A stretch of 64,000 bases of DNA from Porphyra umbilicalis (lineage: Eukaryota > Rhodophyta > Bangiophyceae > Bangiales > Bangiaceae). Position 1 is the stretch's first letter; each line of letters begins with the position of its first letter. This document shows, one piece after another, positions 53,659 through 64,000 of this stretch. The stretch lies in assembly GCA_002049455.2 (NCBI GenBank), contig KV918820.1:186001-250000 (forward strand), written 5' to 3'. The notes beneath the pieces were generated by a model. That model was not told the origin of the DNA and did no database searches. It worked only from the letters and a program-made list of their open reading frames with translations. A program made the position numbers and the translations under genes.

Positions 53659-55128
53659 ATGGATGCCGCAGTTGCGGCCGAAGCGTCGGGCCGCGCTGAC
53701 ATGGAGGCACGGGCACGGGCACCCCCCCCCTCGACCTCTGTAGTCACCTGTGTGGCCTGCCGCGTGCGGCTGCACGGCCCCGAGACGCGCCGCACGCATT
53801 ATTTGTCCGACTGGCACCGGATGAACATCAAGCGCAAGCTCGCCGGGCTAACGCCTCTCCCTGCCGACGAATATGCGCGGCGGGTGGATGCACTGGCTTC
53901 CGCGGCAGGGGGTGGTGATGCTGCACTTCGTGAGGCTGACGGCGGCGGCAACAGCCCTGGCAGCGACGACGTGCCGCCGACCGGCGTGGTGATGACGCCC
54001 ACCGGCGCATTTTGCAACATTTGTTCCAAGCGTTTCTCGTCGACCAAGGCGGCGGAGAACCACCTCGGCTCTCGGCGGCACATTGACAAGGCGCGGGATG
54101 CGGAGGTGGTGGGTGCGGCAGGCCGCGGGTCGGGATCGGGGACAGGTGCTGCCGTCGATGCCGGCGCTCATGCCGGCGTGGAGGCCAATGTTGAGGAGGA
54201 CGAAGACGAGATGGAGCTTGAGGCACGCCTTGAAGACGGCGGCTCGCCCTTCCCGCCGACCACTTGCGTCTTTGACGGCAAGGCGTGTGCGTCTGTCGAG
54301 GCCAACCTGGCGCACATGGCGTCTGCACATGGTTTCTTTATGCCCTACATCGAGCACCTCGTCGACGCACCCGGCCTACTTGCGTACCTTGGCGAGAAGG
54401 TCGGACTCGGCTACGCTTGTGTTGCGTGCGACCGGCCCTTCACGAGCGTCGAGGCGGTGCAGCGGCATATGGTTGACAAGGCCCACAAAAGGATGGTCGA
54501 CGACGACGAGCGATGGGTAGACGAGTACGCGCCCTTCTTCACCGCCGACGACGATGAGGAGGGAGAGGCTGATGCCGCTGCCGACGGGGAGGATGGCGAG
54601 TGGGAGGAGGTGGAAGACGATGGGGAGGCTGCGGAGCTGCTCGAAGCCGCGGGCTTGTCGGCGAAAGCAACGACCACGTCGGGGGTGGCAGCGGTTGTGC
54701 AGCTCGCTGGTGGCGGCGGACCGGCGGACCGGCAAGTCGTCGCCACCGCTGATGCGGCAGACCCGCCCCTCCGCGGCGGTGACGACGTCGGGGAGGTGAT
54801 GGACAAGATCACCTCCTCGCTCGTCCTGCCCAACGGCAGGGTGCTCGGCCACCGGGACTTGGCGCGCTACTACAAGCAGCGCCCTGCGCCGGCAGAGGCA
54901 CGCGACGCGGCCATCGCCCGCCGCACCATGCGCTCGTCAGTCCTCAACAATTACAATCGAATCGGCTGGGCGGGACCGGCCATGTCCAAGGTCGCTGCGA
55001 AGGACCAACGGATGCAGCTGCTGCGGTTCAAGAGGGACCACCTGCGCGTCGGGCAGTCCAACTACTACACGCGCAAGGCGGCCATTCGGCCACAGTTGGG
55101 GGTGCTCAACTCTGGGTACCGGCCGTAG
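53659..55128 (+). CDS. REI1: REI1/ZNF622-type 60S ribosome maturation factor
   Basis: A single exon of 489 residues. The protein has four C2H2-type zinc fingers in the order typical of REI1/ZNF622: C31/C34/H47/H53 (VTCVACRVRLHG ... HYLSDWHRMNIKRK), C119/C122/H135/H141 (FCNICSKRFSSTKAAENHLG), C203/C210/H219/H224 (the family hallmark HMASAHGFFMP) and C254/C257/H270/H276 (YACVACDRPF ... HMVDKAHKRM). An acidic stretch follows, then the conserved C-terminus LVLPNGRVLGHRDLARYYKQ, NYNRIGWAGPAM and QMQ-like MQLLRFKRDHLRVGQSNYYT. REI1 works in the cytoplasm on pre-60S particles, helping release and recycle Arx1 and Alb1 and probing the exit tunnel with its C-terminus. The ATG at 53659 is in a strong context (GACGCCATGG), and the open frame upstream has no conserved motif. 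It is intact, with no frame change. Confidence 0.93.
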   Translation: MDAAVAAEASGRADMEARARAPPPSTSVVTCVACRVRLHGPETRRTHYLSDWHRMNIKRKLAGLTPLPADEYARRVDALASAAGGGDAALREADGGGNSPGSDDVPPTGVVMTPTGAFCNICSKRFSSTKAAENHLGSRRHIDKARDAEVVGAAGRGSGSGTGAAVDAGAHAGVEANVEEDEDEMELEARLEDGGSPFPPTTCVFDGKACASVEANLAHMASAHGFFMPYIEHLVDAPGLLAYLGEKVGLGYACVACDRPFTSVEAVQRHMVDKAHKRMVDDDERWVDEYAPFFTADDDEEGEADAAADGEDGEWEEVEDDGEAAELLEAAGLSAKATTTSGVAAVVQLAGGGGPADRQVVATADAADPPLRGGDDVGEVMDKITSSLVLPNGRVLGHRDLARYYKQRPAPAEARDAAIARRTMRSSVLNNYNRIGWAGPAMSKVAAKDQRMQLLRFKRDHLRVGQSNYYTRKAAIRPQLGVLNSGYRP

Positions 55129-55260
55129 AGGGGGTCTCTGAAGGTGCTTCAATTGTGTACATGGATATGCTTGTTCTTGGTTCGTTCTTTCAACGCCCAT
55201 GTGTCGGGGATCCGTAGTCGGCATCTGTGTGTCCTGTTCTGTCAATCTGGCGCCTCAGTC

Positions 55261-55655
55261 TAGGGTTGCACACGACGCCCCTATTTCGCGGGCGTCAGGG
55301 GCGCGCGACGGATCAGACGCCTTAATGACGCCCCATTAGGCAGCCAAAACGCCCTCACAACGCCCCAAGTAGCACCCTCAATATTCGCAATATTGGTCAA
55401 GTGGCACCCATATTTTGTTCTATTATGTCATGTTTGTGTCAAGACTGGGTGCCTGTCCCCAACCAAGGTGCACAGCCTCCACCTGCTGAATCATGTAGAC
55501 CCGCCTAAAAACTTTCTCTTCGCGACGCCTTGCTGACGCCCTTTTGAGTTGGGGCGTTAGAGGCGCACGACTCCCAAATGACGCCCTGGTGACGCCCTTA
55601 ACGACGCCCTTATGAATAACGAAGCCGGCTTCGTGGCTAGCCCCGGGCAACCCTA
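55261..55655. mobile_element. Non-autonomous hAT element, 395 bp
   Basis: Ends TAGGGTTGCACACGACGCCC (left) and GGGCAACCCTA (right), flanked by an exact 8-bp duplication CCTCAGTC (55253-55260 and 55656-55663). Many subterminal GACGCCC/GGGCGTC words lie inside both ends. It has no coding capacity. It is related by its left end to the copy starting at 61,136. It is inserted between REI1 and the uL30 gene. Confidence 0.9.
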
Positions 55656-55966
55656 CCTCAGTCTGAGGAGCAAAATACAGCCTGTAAATGACTGAGCCAC
55701 TTGAGTAATTGATGAGGGAGTAGCTTCGTCGGCGTCCTCGATGCTGGTGCGGAGCGCCGTGTCCTCACCATCAGCTTCCCTGCCGCCACAGTCCTGTAGC
55801 TCCTAGTTACAGTACGTACCACTCCTTCCTGTCCCCTTTTCCCCTCTAATGTTCAATCGCTCCCGTCGCTACCTTTTTGTTCTTTCCTGAGACGGCGTAC
55901 GGTATTCCCACGTTTCTTCTACATCATTCAACCGCCTCACTTTTCTTCCCCGCTGCCACCATTACG

Positions 55967-56209
55967 ATGGTTTCCCCGACGCTCCCCCAAACCCGCCTTG
56001 TCGTGCAGCTGATGCGTTCGGTCGTCAAAACGCCCGCGTCCGTTAAAGCCACGGTGCGGGCGATGGGCCTTCGCCGCACCTACCAGTCGGTCGTCCTCCC
56101 AGACGGGCCGACCACGTGGGGGCAAATCACTAAGGTCAGCTACCTGGTCGACGTCCGCCGAGTCGGCGTTGGCGAGGTCGATGCCAGGCTCGCGGGGCGC
56201 CGGGGCTAG
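55967..56209 (+). CDS. Mitochondrial-type ribosomal protein uL30
   Basis: An 80-residue protein starting at ATG 55967 and ending in TAG at 56207-56209. It reads RLVVQLMRSVVKTPASVKAT then VRAMGLRRTYQSVVLPDGPT, TWGQITKVSYLVDVRRV. This follows bacterial L30: a short strand, the S-x3-P helix, the GL-R motif, then a turn before GQI-KV-YLV. The length (bacterial L30 is about 60 residues) fits a bacterial-type, organelle-targeted protein. Chloroplast genomes and plastid ribosomes usually lack L30, so mitochondrion is more likely (inference). The open frame extends upstream to 55,877 without ATG. No classical transit peptide is visible, so import may rely on the basic N-terminus. Confidence 0.75.
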   Translation: MVSPTLPQTRLVVQLMRSVVKTPASVKATVRAMGLRRTYQSVVLPDGPTTWGQITKVSYLVDVRRVGVGEVDARLAGRRG

Positions 56210-58906
56210 CACGTTCCTAGTCGGAATGGGATCAAGGGGGTCGACGCACGGTCGTGACGGCTGTGGCGACTGGCGCTGTGGCTCTGGGCGCTACGTGCCG
56301 CGTTCGTTGGCGGTCAGGCGCGCGGCACGGACTGCCTCTCGGGGTGGCCGCGGTGAGACTTGCGGTGGTGGTTGGCGCGACTGTTTGCTTCCCTTGGCGC
56401 GTGTGTCCCGTGCTACGGTGGTGTGTTGTGTTGCCGTGGTGTCGGCGGCAAAGCGTCGGCGCGTTGCCGCGAGCAACGACAGCGGGGACGTGTAGCGGCG
56501 TGCTCCAGGCCAAGATGCATCTGTCCGCCGTTCGCCATCTCGACTGCGTGCCGCTGCGGTGGATGGCGACGGTGACGGCGGCGGCTGTTGGGATGATGGG
56601 TGGCGGGTAGCGGTGTCGACGGGTCCTCCGAACGTCTTACGGGAACTGTGCTCGACGGGGAGTCATGTTGACTCTACAGTGAGTCGCATTTTTACCTTGG
56701 CAGGGGCAGGTGGCTGTGACGAGCAGGATGCGGGGGGGGGGGGTGAGGGGGGGCGCGGTGGCAACGCCGGCCCGGGTGTGGCCCCGGGAAATAAAACCAC
56801 AGGCACCCCCCAGCCGCACAGAAAAAGGGGCGGTGAGAAAGGACCACTGCGTATTGGAGATGAGGCGCGCGCAGCTATATTGCTGCTTACCTCCACCCCA
56901 CCCTCCCCCCCCTCTCCCCCCTTCCTCCCTTTAGCGTCCATAGGGACTGACGCTGTCGCAGCAGGCGCTGCCGGGCACTGCTGCAGCGCGGCGCTGTCGT
57001 AGCGGGCGCTGCTGCAGCGACAGCCTGGAGCGTCACTTGCCTCTGTCGACAAACACCCGCTACCTGCCCCATCGTACGCTCCCCCACCCCTGTCTCCCCG
57101 CTCTGTTTTCTCCCCCTGTGCTGTTTTTCATACCCCAATCCTCGTGTATTGCCTCCCCGCACCCCCTTGCCGTGGCTTATCTTCCCCCCCCCCCCCGTTG
57201 CTGTGGCTTGTCTTGCCCCCCCCCCCGTGGCCGTCTCTCGTATATCCCCGCCCTCAGTTGCCCAGGTGTTTCTCGTCCCCTCCCCTTCGTCGGGCTTTGT
57301 TCCCTCGCCCCCTTTACCGCGCTTTGTCCCCCCCCCCGTCGCCGTGCATTGTTCCCCCCCCCCCGTCGCCTTGTGTTGTCCCCCGCCTGCCTCGTCATTG
57401 TGCCTTACGGGATGGTGGGAGGAATCACAATCAAAGCAACATCTTCAGACTCCTCAGCGGGACCCCGCGCTGTGCTGGTTAAGTGGGGTCGGAGCACATT
57501 GGCCTTTTTCCCGATGCGGAACACACATTCTGGTGTGTAGACCCTCCCAAACGGGGTCGTGGGTTCAGGTATTCAACACATTTGGTTGCTGACAAAAGTT
57601 GGGGTCACCGTTGATTTGTCCGCTTTACACCAACAGTTGCGTGTGATCATGACGAGTACAGATGTACGGTGTACGCATGCCAACGATGAGCCCATCAGCG
57701 CTTCACAGCGGAATGAGTAAAAAGGGCAAATGCCGCCATAATGCCAAGGTCCCGATGTGGCAGCGTCTGCGGCCTGATGTGATACACTGCGCGGCGTACT
57801 ACGCATTCTGCGGGAAAATCTCCCCACAGAAGCACAGCAGTGGCAGAGACCGAGTGACCCAACTGCTGTACACGACCACCGCGTGGAAGGCACAGAAGCA
57901 TCTCCGTTACTCCCAGTGACACGCCAGCCAGAAAAACATTCCTAATGCAATCCACCAACAGAGAAGCTCAGAAGCCGCGCAGGCAAGAAACAAGTGCCAC
58001 TGAGCTCAATAGGAATCCCCTCAAGCCGGACCATCGCACGTACGCATGCACGTCCACGCGGAGAACAATGTCAGGCTGTGACATAACCATGACAGTGCAA
58101 TGTTCTGCAGCGTGACCCCATCTGTTCATGCCTACAACTCAACCTCGGGCACATACGTAGCCGCATGATGAAGAGCGCCATCATGGTAAGCTCCTCCTCC
58201 AGCCAGCGCCGCATGAACAACGCACCGGGGGAGTCTGGCCCAAGCGCAGCGTCGCCCAACGACGTCCACCACCGCTGCCGCTGGCAGGGCAACGGCCAAA
58301 TCCTCGTCCTCCACTTCGAACTGCAGCAAGAACTTGCCCAATTCCCGGAGGCGGGTCAGACATCATGTTTCGTATCAGGTCTCGTCCCCCTTTGGAAGGT
58401 GCTGCATGGCTCCCATTGGACTATTGGAAGCCGAGTGGCGCCAGCCTATTGGTGCTCACAGAGGTATCAGCAGCGCGATGCAGGGAGATATTACACATTT
58501 GGGTATTGTGCATCGACCCTCTCGAATGTGCCGAGCTTCACTCCCGTCGAACGCCCAATGCCGAGTCAAAATGCCACGGCCACACACACCAGAATGTGTG
58601 TTCTGCATCGGGAAAAAGGCCGATGTGCTCCGACCCCAGTTACGCAGAACAGCGCCGTGTGATCACTGATTTTTTTGTTCTTTACATCTGTCGAAGGATT
58701 GCCCTATTGCTGCGAGCGATCGCCCCCACGCCGCACGCCTGACAGCGCCATGCCCCACGCGGCGCTGCAGCGCAAATAAAAACACAGTCGCCCTAGAAAA
58801 GAGTTTGACGCCGACCCACGCAGGCCGCGTTGGTCCCCCATGACGCGCCCGCCCGTTGCGCGTCCGTCGCCACCGCCGCGCGGTGGGCAGCGACGACGCC
58901 CCACCC
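56210..58906. other. Spacer with C-rich stretch and small unidentified frames
   Basis: No gene is confidently supported over 2.7 kb. 57,040-57,400 is C-rich with several poly-C runs. An ATG-started frame at 57,662-57,919 (plus, 85 codons; MYGVRMPTMSPSALHSGMSK ... AYYAFCGKISPQKHS) is basic but unrecognised. A minus-strand frame at 58,132-58,341 (GKFLLQFEVEDEDLAVALPA) is weakly similar to the one at 63,726-63,881. Confidence 0.45.
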
Positions 58907-59686
58907 CTACATCCAGTTCGCCAACCGGCGAAGCGCGTGACGCGACGACAGTGGCGTCGGGTCGCGACCGACCGAGCAGCCGCTGTGGAGTGCGGCATTC
59001 TCGAGCAGGTGGGGCGGCACAAAGCCCGCTGAACCGACCGGCGCGGTGTCGTCATCGTCCTCGTCCTCGTTCTCGTCGTACGAACCGCTGCAATCGTCGT
59101 CACCGTCGACGTCGCCCCACCGATCAACGCTCATCGAGCCCACCGTCGAAGGAACGGGGGCGGCATTCGCCGTGGCAACGGCCGTCGATGGGCCGCCGCC
59201 GCCGCCCCGCTGTAACAGTTCATCGAAGCTCCAGCTCTGGGGCAATGGGGTGGCCGACCAGCGGCTGCCGTGCGCTTGTTGCCTCACCGAAGACGGGGAG
59301 GTCGGGGGCAAGCGACGGCTGCTAAGGCGGCCGCAGCGGCCACCCGTCGCAGCTGGCCCGCCATCCGCGTCGGCGTCGATACCCCCTGCCGACGCGCTTG
59401 CGGCGGCAACAGCAGCTGTCGCCGCGTCCAACCCCGACCGCTTCTCGCGAATGGTGACGGCGGTACCCCAGTGGGAGGGTGCCGCGCCCCAGCCAACCGG
59501 GCAAGTGGCCAGGCGGGCGCCACCAGCTGTCGCCCCAACCGCGGGTTGCCGTCCGGCAATGCACATGGGCGCCGACGTGGCGTGGGAGTAGCCTGTCGCG
59601 TGGGCGTACCTCGCCGAGGGGGCGGGGGAAGGCTCCGTCGGCGGCGACGCGACGAGCGCATGCGCTAGGGGGGAGCGTGCCTCCAT
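58907..59686 (-). CDS. Hypothetical acidic protein with FVPPHLL motif (259 aa)
   Basis: A single open frame from ATG 59686 (context ACCATGG, a strong start) to about 58,907. The N-terminal two thirds is Ala/Ser/Pro/Gly-rich. The C-terminal third has a short ordered-looking segment (PLPQSWSFDELLQRGGGGG), an acidic run (GDVDGDDDCSGSYDENEDED) and then GSAGFVPPHLLENAALHSG and HALRRLANWM. A VPPH motif occurs in the plant S40/DUF584 senescence-regulator family, but one motif is not enough to assign it. A real gene is suggested by the start context and the biased but protein-like C-terminus. Confidence 0.45.
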   Translation of the reverse strand: MEARSPLAHALVASPPTEPSPAPSARYAHATGYSHATSAPMCIAGRQPAVGATAGGARLATCPVGWGAAPSHWGTAVTIREKRSGLDAATAAVAAASASAGGIDADADGGPAATGGRCGRLSSRRLPPTSPSSVRQQAHGSRWSATPLPQSWSFDELLQRGGGGGPSTAVATANAAPVPSTVGSMSVDRWGDVDGDDDCSGSYDENEDEDDDDTAPVGSAGFVPPHLLENAALHSGCSVGRDPTPLSSRHALRRLANWM

Positions 59687-61135
59687 GGTCCGGTCCGTGC
59701 GGAGGAGCGACGAGAAGGGGCGTACGGCGCGGGGCAGACGTTAAAGCGGGGCAATGGTGAGGAAGGGGGATGCGGAGGAGGGTAGGGGATGAGGAAGGAA
59801 AGGTAAAGGATGATGCGGGCGGCCGTGGTCGTCTGTTGGGGGCTTCGGTTGTGGTCGGAAACTGGGCGACGGCGACGAGCGGCGGGGGCAGCTGGGTGCT
59901 GGGTGGCGTTCGGCGCGGTGCAATAAAGGCAGCAGCAGGGGGGGGTCTGTGGGGGCTCGGGAGCATCGATCAGCTCGGGCCCGGAGTCGTGCAGCACCGA
60001 GAAACCGGCGTCTGGGCCCAACCCGACCGACGACGGCGGCGCAGACAGGAGCTCACTTGGCGTACGCCCTAGAACCGCTGTCGAAGAGGGGTGAGGGACC
60101 TAAAATTCGTGCCGTCGGTTGCAAGCAGGTCTTCGCTGGCAGGCGATGATCAATGAGGAGGCCAGGAGAGGGGGTCTGGCCCGTGGCCCGGCTACACAGC
60201 CAGAAAATTTTGTCGCCCGCGATGAATATCTGTTGGCGTGCCCCATGCAAGGTCATAGAATGCCGCTCCGAGCGGGGCTTTGTTCACGCCGTGGGAGGGC
60301 CTCCTCGTGGCGCGGCACTGCTGGCAAGTAAATCTAGCCAATCAACGGGCGGGATGGTAGTCCGAGGCCTGAGACGACGCGTGACAGCAAGCTGACCCGT
60401 CCCTGGTCACAAACGACGGGGGTCGGGGGGACGGAGAATAGAATGGACCCAAGCCGGGCCAGCACACTGCCAACAAGAATATTCAAACGAGCGTCCGTCG
60501 GGCTCGCCAAATTTGCTTGGGTCCCACCCGGAGGCCGACACCGACGTCCGTGCGCTGGAGATGTTGTCCCGTGGAGGTGGACGGCATGGGCCACCAGATG
60601 CCGCCTGCATGGCCTTGCATTCCAGATTGAGCAATCTCGGTTGAGCCAGGCTTCAAGCCATCGAGACAGCACCGACGATTGGTCGCTGATGGCTTGGGCA
60701 CGCCTCACTTGGTGCTGCAGAGGGGGGATTCCCACCCCAGTCCAGCACCTATCCTGCACGCAGAGCGACCGGCTCACTGCGGTCGTGGTTGAGCCCGTGG
60801 CGGCACAGCACCCTCACGGACGGCCTGGCCAGGGTGAGAGCTCCCGGGACAGACATCGAACCTGGACGGCTCGAAGCACTGTCAGTTGCCCGACCTCACG
60901 GAGTGGCCACCTGTCCACGGCGGGACCGTCACTCTGCAACGAGTGGCACGTGATGACTCATGCGTATGATACGCAGAGCAGTATTCGCAGCAGCCAGCGA
61001 TGCGCGGCATCGCCGCACTGCGGTGGCGTCGTCCGCGCCGTCGCAGGAAGGAACGCAGCATGTGCTGGAAGCTTCGAACCGCCATGAAGGGCCTCCATTC
61101 ATTGGTCCAGCGAACATCATGAGTGCCAGCGATTA
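59687..61135. other. Spacer, no supported gene
   Basis: Open frames here are mostly random-looking on both strands (for example 60,334-60,777 minus and 60,443-61,087 plus overlap and have no motifs). It may contain the promoter of the minus-strand gene starting at 59,686. Confidence 0.5.
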
Positions 61136-61308
61136 GGGTTGCACACGACGCCCCTATTTCGGGGGCGTCAGAGGCGCCCGACGGATAAGACGCCTTACTG
61201 ACGCCCCTATAGGCAGCCAAAACGCCCTCACGACGCCCCCAAGTAGCACCCTCAATTACCAAAATATGGGTTAAGAGGCACCCATACTATGCTCTCATAT
61301 GTCATTTT
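61136..61308. mobile_element. Left end of a hAT element, interrupted
   Basis: Begins TAGGGTTGCACACGACGCCC and follows the 55,261 copy closely to about 61,300 (both contain AGCCAAAACGCCCTCAC and AAGTAGCACCCTCAAT). The shared text then stops and resumes at about 62,020 (TTTGTGTCAAGACTGAGTGCCTG), so another element of about 715 bp is inserted. The right end was not found. Confidence 0.65.
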
Positions 61309-62000
61309 CCCTGGCCTTTAGGACAGGGTGCTCTCAAAGTGTAGTGATGCACAGATATACTTAGATCAAAGGACTTGACCTTCGTTTCAGAGGTGGCAGG
61401 TTGCATTCGTGTCCTCAGGGATCTGAGGGCGTGTCAGTGTTTGAAGGGTCGCGATGACGCTAAAAGCGAATGGAGTTACGTGGCTGAGAAGGACTGTCCT
61501 GCCACAGGGGTCACATGGCCCGGACGGCGCCTGCCCCCCAGCCCCCCCCCACCGCCCCGAGTTGCGTGCGGCGACCGCGCGCAGCGACTTCCGAGGTTCA
61601 ACGCGCCCACGATGTCCCGCGGGTGATCGCGCCTGCGCGCGGCTTTTGTTGCGGCGGCTCGTCGGCGAGATCTGAAGCCATCTAGCTAGCGGCGCGGTTA
61701 GAGGCGCCCCGTCGCGCGGCGGTCGGCCTAACCCGCCCGCCCGTGCGCCGTGTCGGCCGCCCCGCCCGCCCTGCGCAGGTGCGCTGCGCGGCGGAGTGAC
61801 GGTCCCTCCCGTTGGCGTCGCGCGACGCCGGCGCCGCCGCGCTGCGGTGGCGGCGGCGGCCCCCATTTCCCGCCCCACGCCCCCCCCGCCACGGAAACGT
61901 GGCTGTACGCGCCCCCATGCGTGCTCGCGGGTATGGAGCCGGCCTGCGTGCCCGGTGTCAGTGCGTCGCCGAGCGCGCCACTGCCCTGAAGGCCAGGGTA
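61309..62000. repeat. Repeat R2, copy 1 (inserted in a hAT copy)
   Basis: About 690 bp with short inverted ends, CCCTGGCCTTTAGG on the left and CCTGAAGGCCAGGG on the right. It is present again in direct orientation at about 62,852-63,490. The interior is GC-rich toward the right and has no supported gene. It interrupts a hAT element, so it is younger than that element. Confidence 0.6.
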
Positions 62001-62851
62001 TTGCACGCACGTGCCTGGAATTTGTGTCAAGACTGAGTGCCTGTCTCCAGGCCCTCGAATTGCTAACCTCCAAAAAATGGCGGTTGCAGAGAGAAGGGAG
62101 GCAGAGCCGACAACACAGCATAGAAATGAAGTCGGATTGGCTGTTCGACAAGCCACGATCGAACTATTGGCTGAGAGCTGCCGCCAGTAATCTTGCAAGC
62201 CAATCAACGTGTCTTTCAGGAGTCACGCAGAGCCATTGCAACCCACAATGAGATTTTCTGTGATTTTTGGGCCGCTTGCTTGGGCCTGAAGAGGGCAGGG
62301 AGAGGGTTCTGGGCCAGATCTGTGAATTCTCATGAGATCCACAAATTTCTTCAGATTTCTTGAGATCCTGATGTGCGTTTCCAGTTCGCAGAGCTGCATG
62401 AGGAGACTGTGTAAGGAACTCACATGATTCCTAGCCTTTCCATTGGTCCACGTACGCTGTTGAATGATTGCAACCACTCTGCAACCGCCTTTTTTTTGGA
62501 GGTCAGCAATACCATGCACACACATGGTTTCGACTTTGATTGCTGCGGAGATGAAAAGAAGGGGGGCTACTGCACATCCGGCCAAATACTTTAAAAATGT
62601 CTGTCGAGGGGTCTTGTCGGCCAATTGGGGCAAAGGAACACAACAAAACACTTCCAATGTTTGCGTGCGCACGTGGGCAGGCGGAAGTTTTTTTGCGCCA
62701 ACCTGGGGAGGGGAAGAGAACGTCTACATGATTGGCGTAATGTCCTACAACTTTTACCATCGCAATGAGGAGCTCGTCGCTCTGCCAGTGCATGCTCCGC
62801 ATCATTGGCTCAAAGTTTTTCCAGGGTTGCCCTCGTGTTGTAGTCCCTTTT
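62001..62851. other. AT-richer stretch between two repeat copies
   Basis: Contains the resumed part of the split hAT copy at its left edge. Open frames have no recognisable motif. No gene is supported. Confidence 0.5.
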
Positions 62852-63490
62852 CCCTGGCCTTTAGGACAGGGTGCTCTCAAAGTGTAGTGATGCACACACA
62901 TACTTAGATCAAAGGACTTCCTCTCCGTTTCAGAGGTGGCAGTATGCATTCGTGTCCTCAGGGATCTGAGGGCGTGTCAGCCTTGGAAGGGTCGCGATGA
63001 CGCCAAAAGCGAATAGAGTTACGCGGCTGAGAAGGACTGTCCTGCCACAAGGGTCAGAGGGCCCAAACGGTGCCTGCCCCCCTGCCCCCCCCCACCGCCC
63101 CGAGTTGCGCGCGGCGACCGCGTGCAGCGACTTCCGGGGTTCGACGCGCCCGCGATGACCCGCGGGTGATCGTGCCTGCGCGCCGGCTTCTGTTGCGGCG
63201 GCACGTCGGCGGTTTCTAACGCCATCTCGCGGCACGGTTAGAGGCGCCCCGTCGCGCGGTGGTCGATCCCATCCGCCCGCCCGTGCGCCTTGTCAGACAC
63301 GCGCAGGTGCGCTGCGCGGCGGGGTGGCGGCCCCGCCCGTAGGCGTTGCACCTTTCCGGCGGGCCGCCGCCGCCGCGGCGGCGGCGGAGGCACCCCTTTC
63401 CCCGCCCCACGCCCCCCCCGCCACGGCAACGTGGCTGCACGTGCCCCCGTGCGCGCTCGCGGCCATGGAGCCGGCCGGCTTACCCGGTAC
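62852..63490. repeat. Repeat R2, copy 2 (right end missing)
   Basis: Starts CCCTGGCCTTTAGGACAGGG like copy 1 and stays similar to GAGCCGGCC at about 63,477, after which the two differ. The copies have clearly diverged, with scattered substitutions and small indels. Its flanking sequence is unrelated to that of copy 1. Confidence 0.65.
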
Positions 63491-64000
63491 AGTCATTATT
63501 CGGTTATATCCATCGCCATTTGTTTACAGTTGCGGACAGTACTTAGGTTCCTCTGGCTCGACTTGCGATCGGCTGCCATGAGGTCATTTCAATACTACTG
63601 GGAAGAAAGAGAAGTACGAAAGAGAGCATTTACGGTGAACTCGGACGAGATAACATCCAATTTTACTTGCCTTCGCAGAACTTGATCACGCAAGAGTGTG
63701 CCTCGTACCGACCCTCCATGCCCCATCACTCTTCATCGTCCGCACCAGCCAAAACCACGTCAACCTTCACATCGATGGCCTCAACATTGGTCTCAGCCAA
63801 CACCCAGCGACGCATCACCTGCGCATGGTCTTCACAGCTTACGCTCTCGAACTCGCACTGCAGCGTCGTGTTGGCCATCATGGCTACTAGAGAAGACACG
63901 TCCAAGTTTTTGTTGTCAGCAACAGGCTGAACGTCATCAGGCTGGCGTCTGAGCTCAGTGTTGGCCCTGTTAGGCAGGCAGTCCGCCTGCAGGCAGACCG
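63491..64000. other. Window end, small unidentified frame
   Basis: A minus-strand frame at 63,726-63,881 begins MMANTTLQCEFESVSCEDHA and continues VMRRWVLAETNVEAIDVKVD, ending GADDEE and a stop. It may extend upstream in frame. It is weakly similar to pieces near 58,132-58,341 (LLQFEVEDED and FMRRWLEEE in neighbouring frames). The family is not recognised. Confidence 0.3.

Noticed and set aside
61309-63490. Two direct 650-bp repeats as LTRs of a retroelement
   Set aside because: No TG...CA ends, no primer-binding site, no reverse transcriptase or capsid-like coding between them, and one copy sits inside a hAT element.
1-64000. tRNA or rRNA genes
   Set aside because: I found no convincing B-box/T-loop with matching stems and no rRNA core sequence by eye; a covariance-model scan would be decisive.

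Overview
This is a eukaryotic nuclear window. It is very GC-rich (long stretches of C/G homopolymers, Ala/Gly/Pro-rich proteins), gene-sparse and full of DNA transposons. Host genes have few, short introns; two genes share the donor GTACGT. Recognisable host products (TUP1-type corepressor, TFIIB-type factor, REI1/ZNF622 ribosome factor, mitochondrial-type uL30, ABCB transporter, Elongator ELP4-like, F-box protein, hedgehog-type Hint domain) rule out bacteria. The composition, sparse introns and the Hog/Hint domain fit a bangiophyte red alga (Porphyra/Pyropia-like) best. That assignment is inference, not proof.

Layout. 1-5.1 kb: two ankyrin-repeat genes on opposite strands, interrupted by homopolymer-linked frame changes. 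5.1-7.9 kb: an inverted-repeat element carrying a nested MITE, then sequence with no supported gene. 7.9-14.2 kb: an FMO-like flavoprotein (+), an ELP4-like gene (-) and an F-box/LRR-like gene (-). 14.2-19.1 kb: AT-richer spacer with several copies of two TA-flanked MITE families, one inserted into the other, ending in a 76-bp perfect palindrome. 19.5-24.4 kb: a 5'-truncated ABCB transporter (-) abutting a 5'-truncated BT1-like transporter (+), then a truncated Hint-domain gene (-).

25-28 kb: a decayed DNA transposon with an unfamiliar transposase. 29-31 kb: a MITE, a 51-bp minisatellite and degenerate coding fragments. 32-41.4 kb: the most striking block, with a Gly/Arg-rich tandem-repeat protein and a JmjC-C5HC2 histone-demethylase-like protein in one frame (+), convergent with a CACTA/tnp2-type transposase (-). 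41.9-43.2 kb: a terminal-inverted-repeat element and a hAT element with an 8-bp target duplication.

45.4-56.2 kb is the best-preserved host gene island: TUP1 (-), TFIIB-like (-), REI1 (+) and uL30m (+). TFIIB-like and REI1 are divergently transcribed from about 600 bp. A non-autonomous hAT sits between REI1 and uL30m. 56-64 kb holds one plausible hypothetical gene (-), another hAT end, and two direct copies of a roughly 650-bp repeat.

The host genes do not form a pathway. The four in the island serve general gene expression (corepression, initiation, 60S maturation, mitoribosome). Many conserved genes change frame exactly at C/G homopolymers, so some apparent breaks may be assembly errors rather than real decay.
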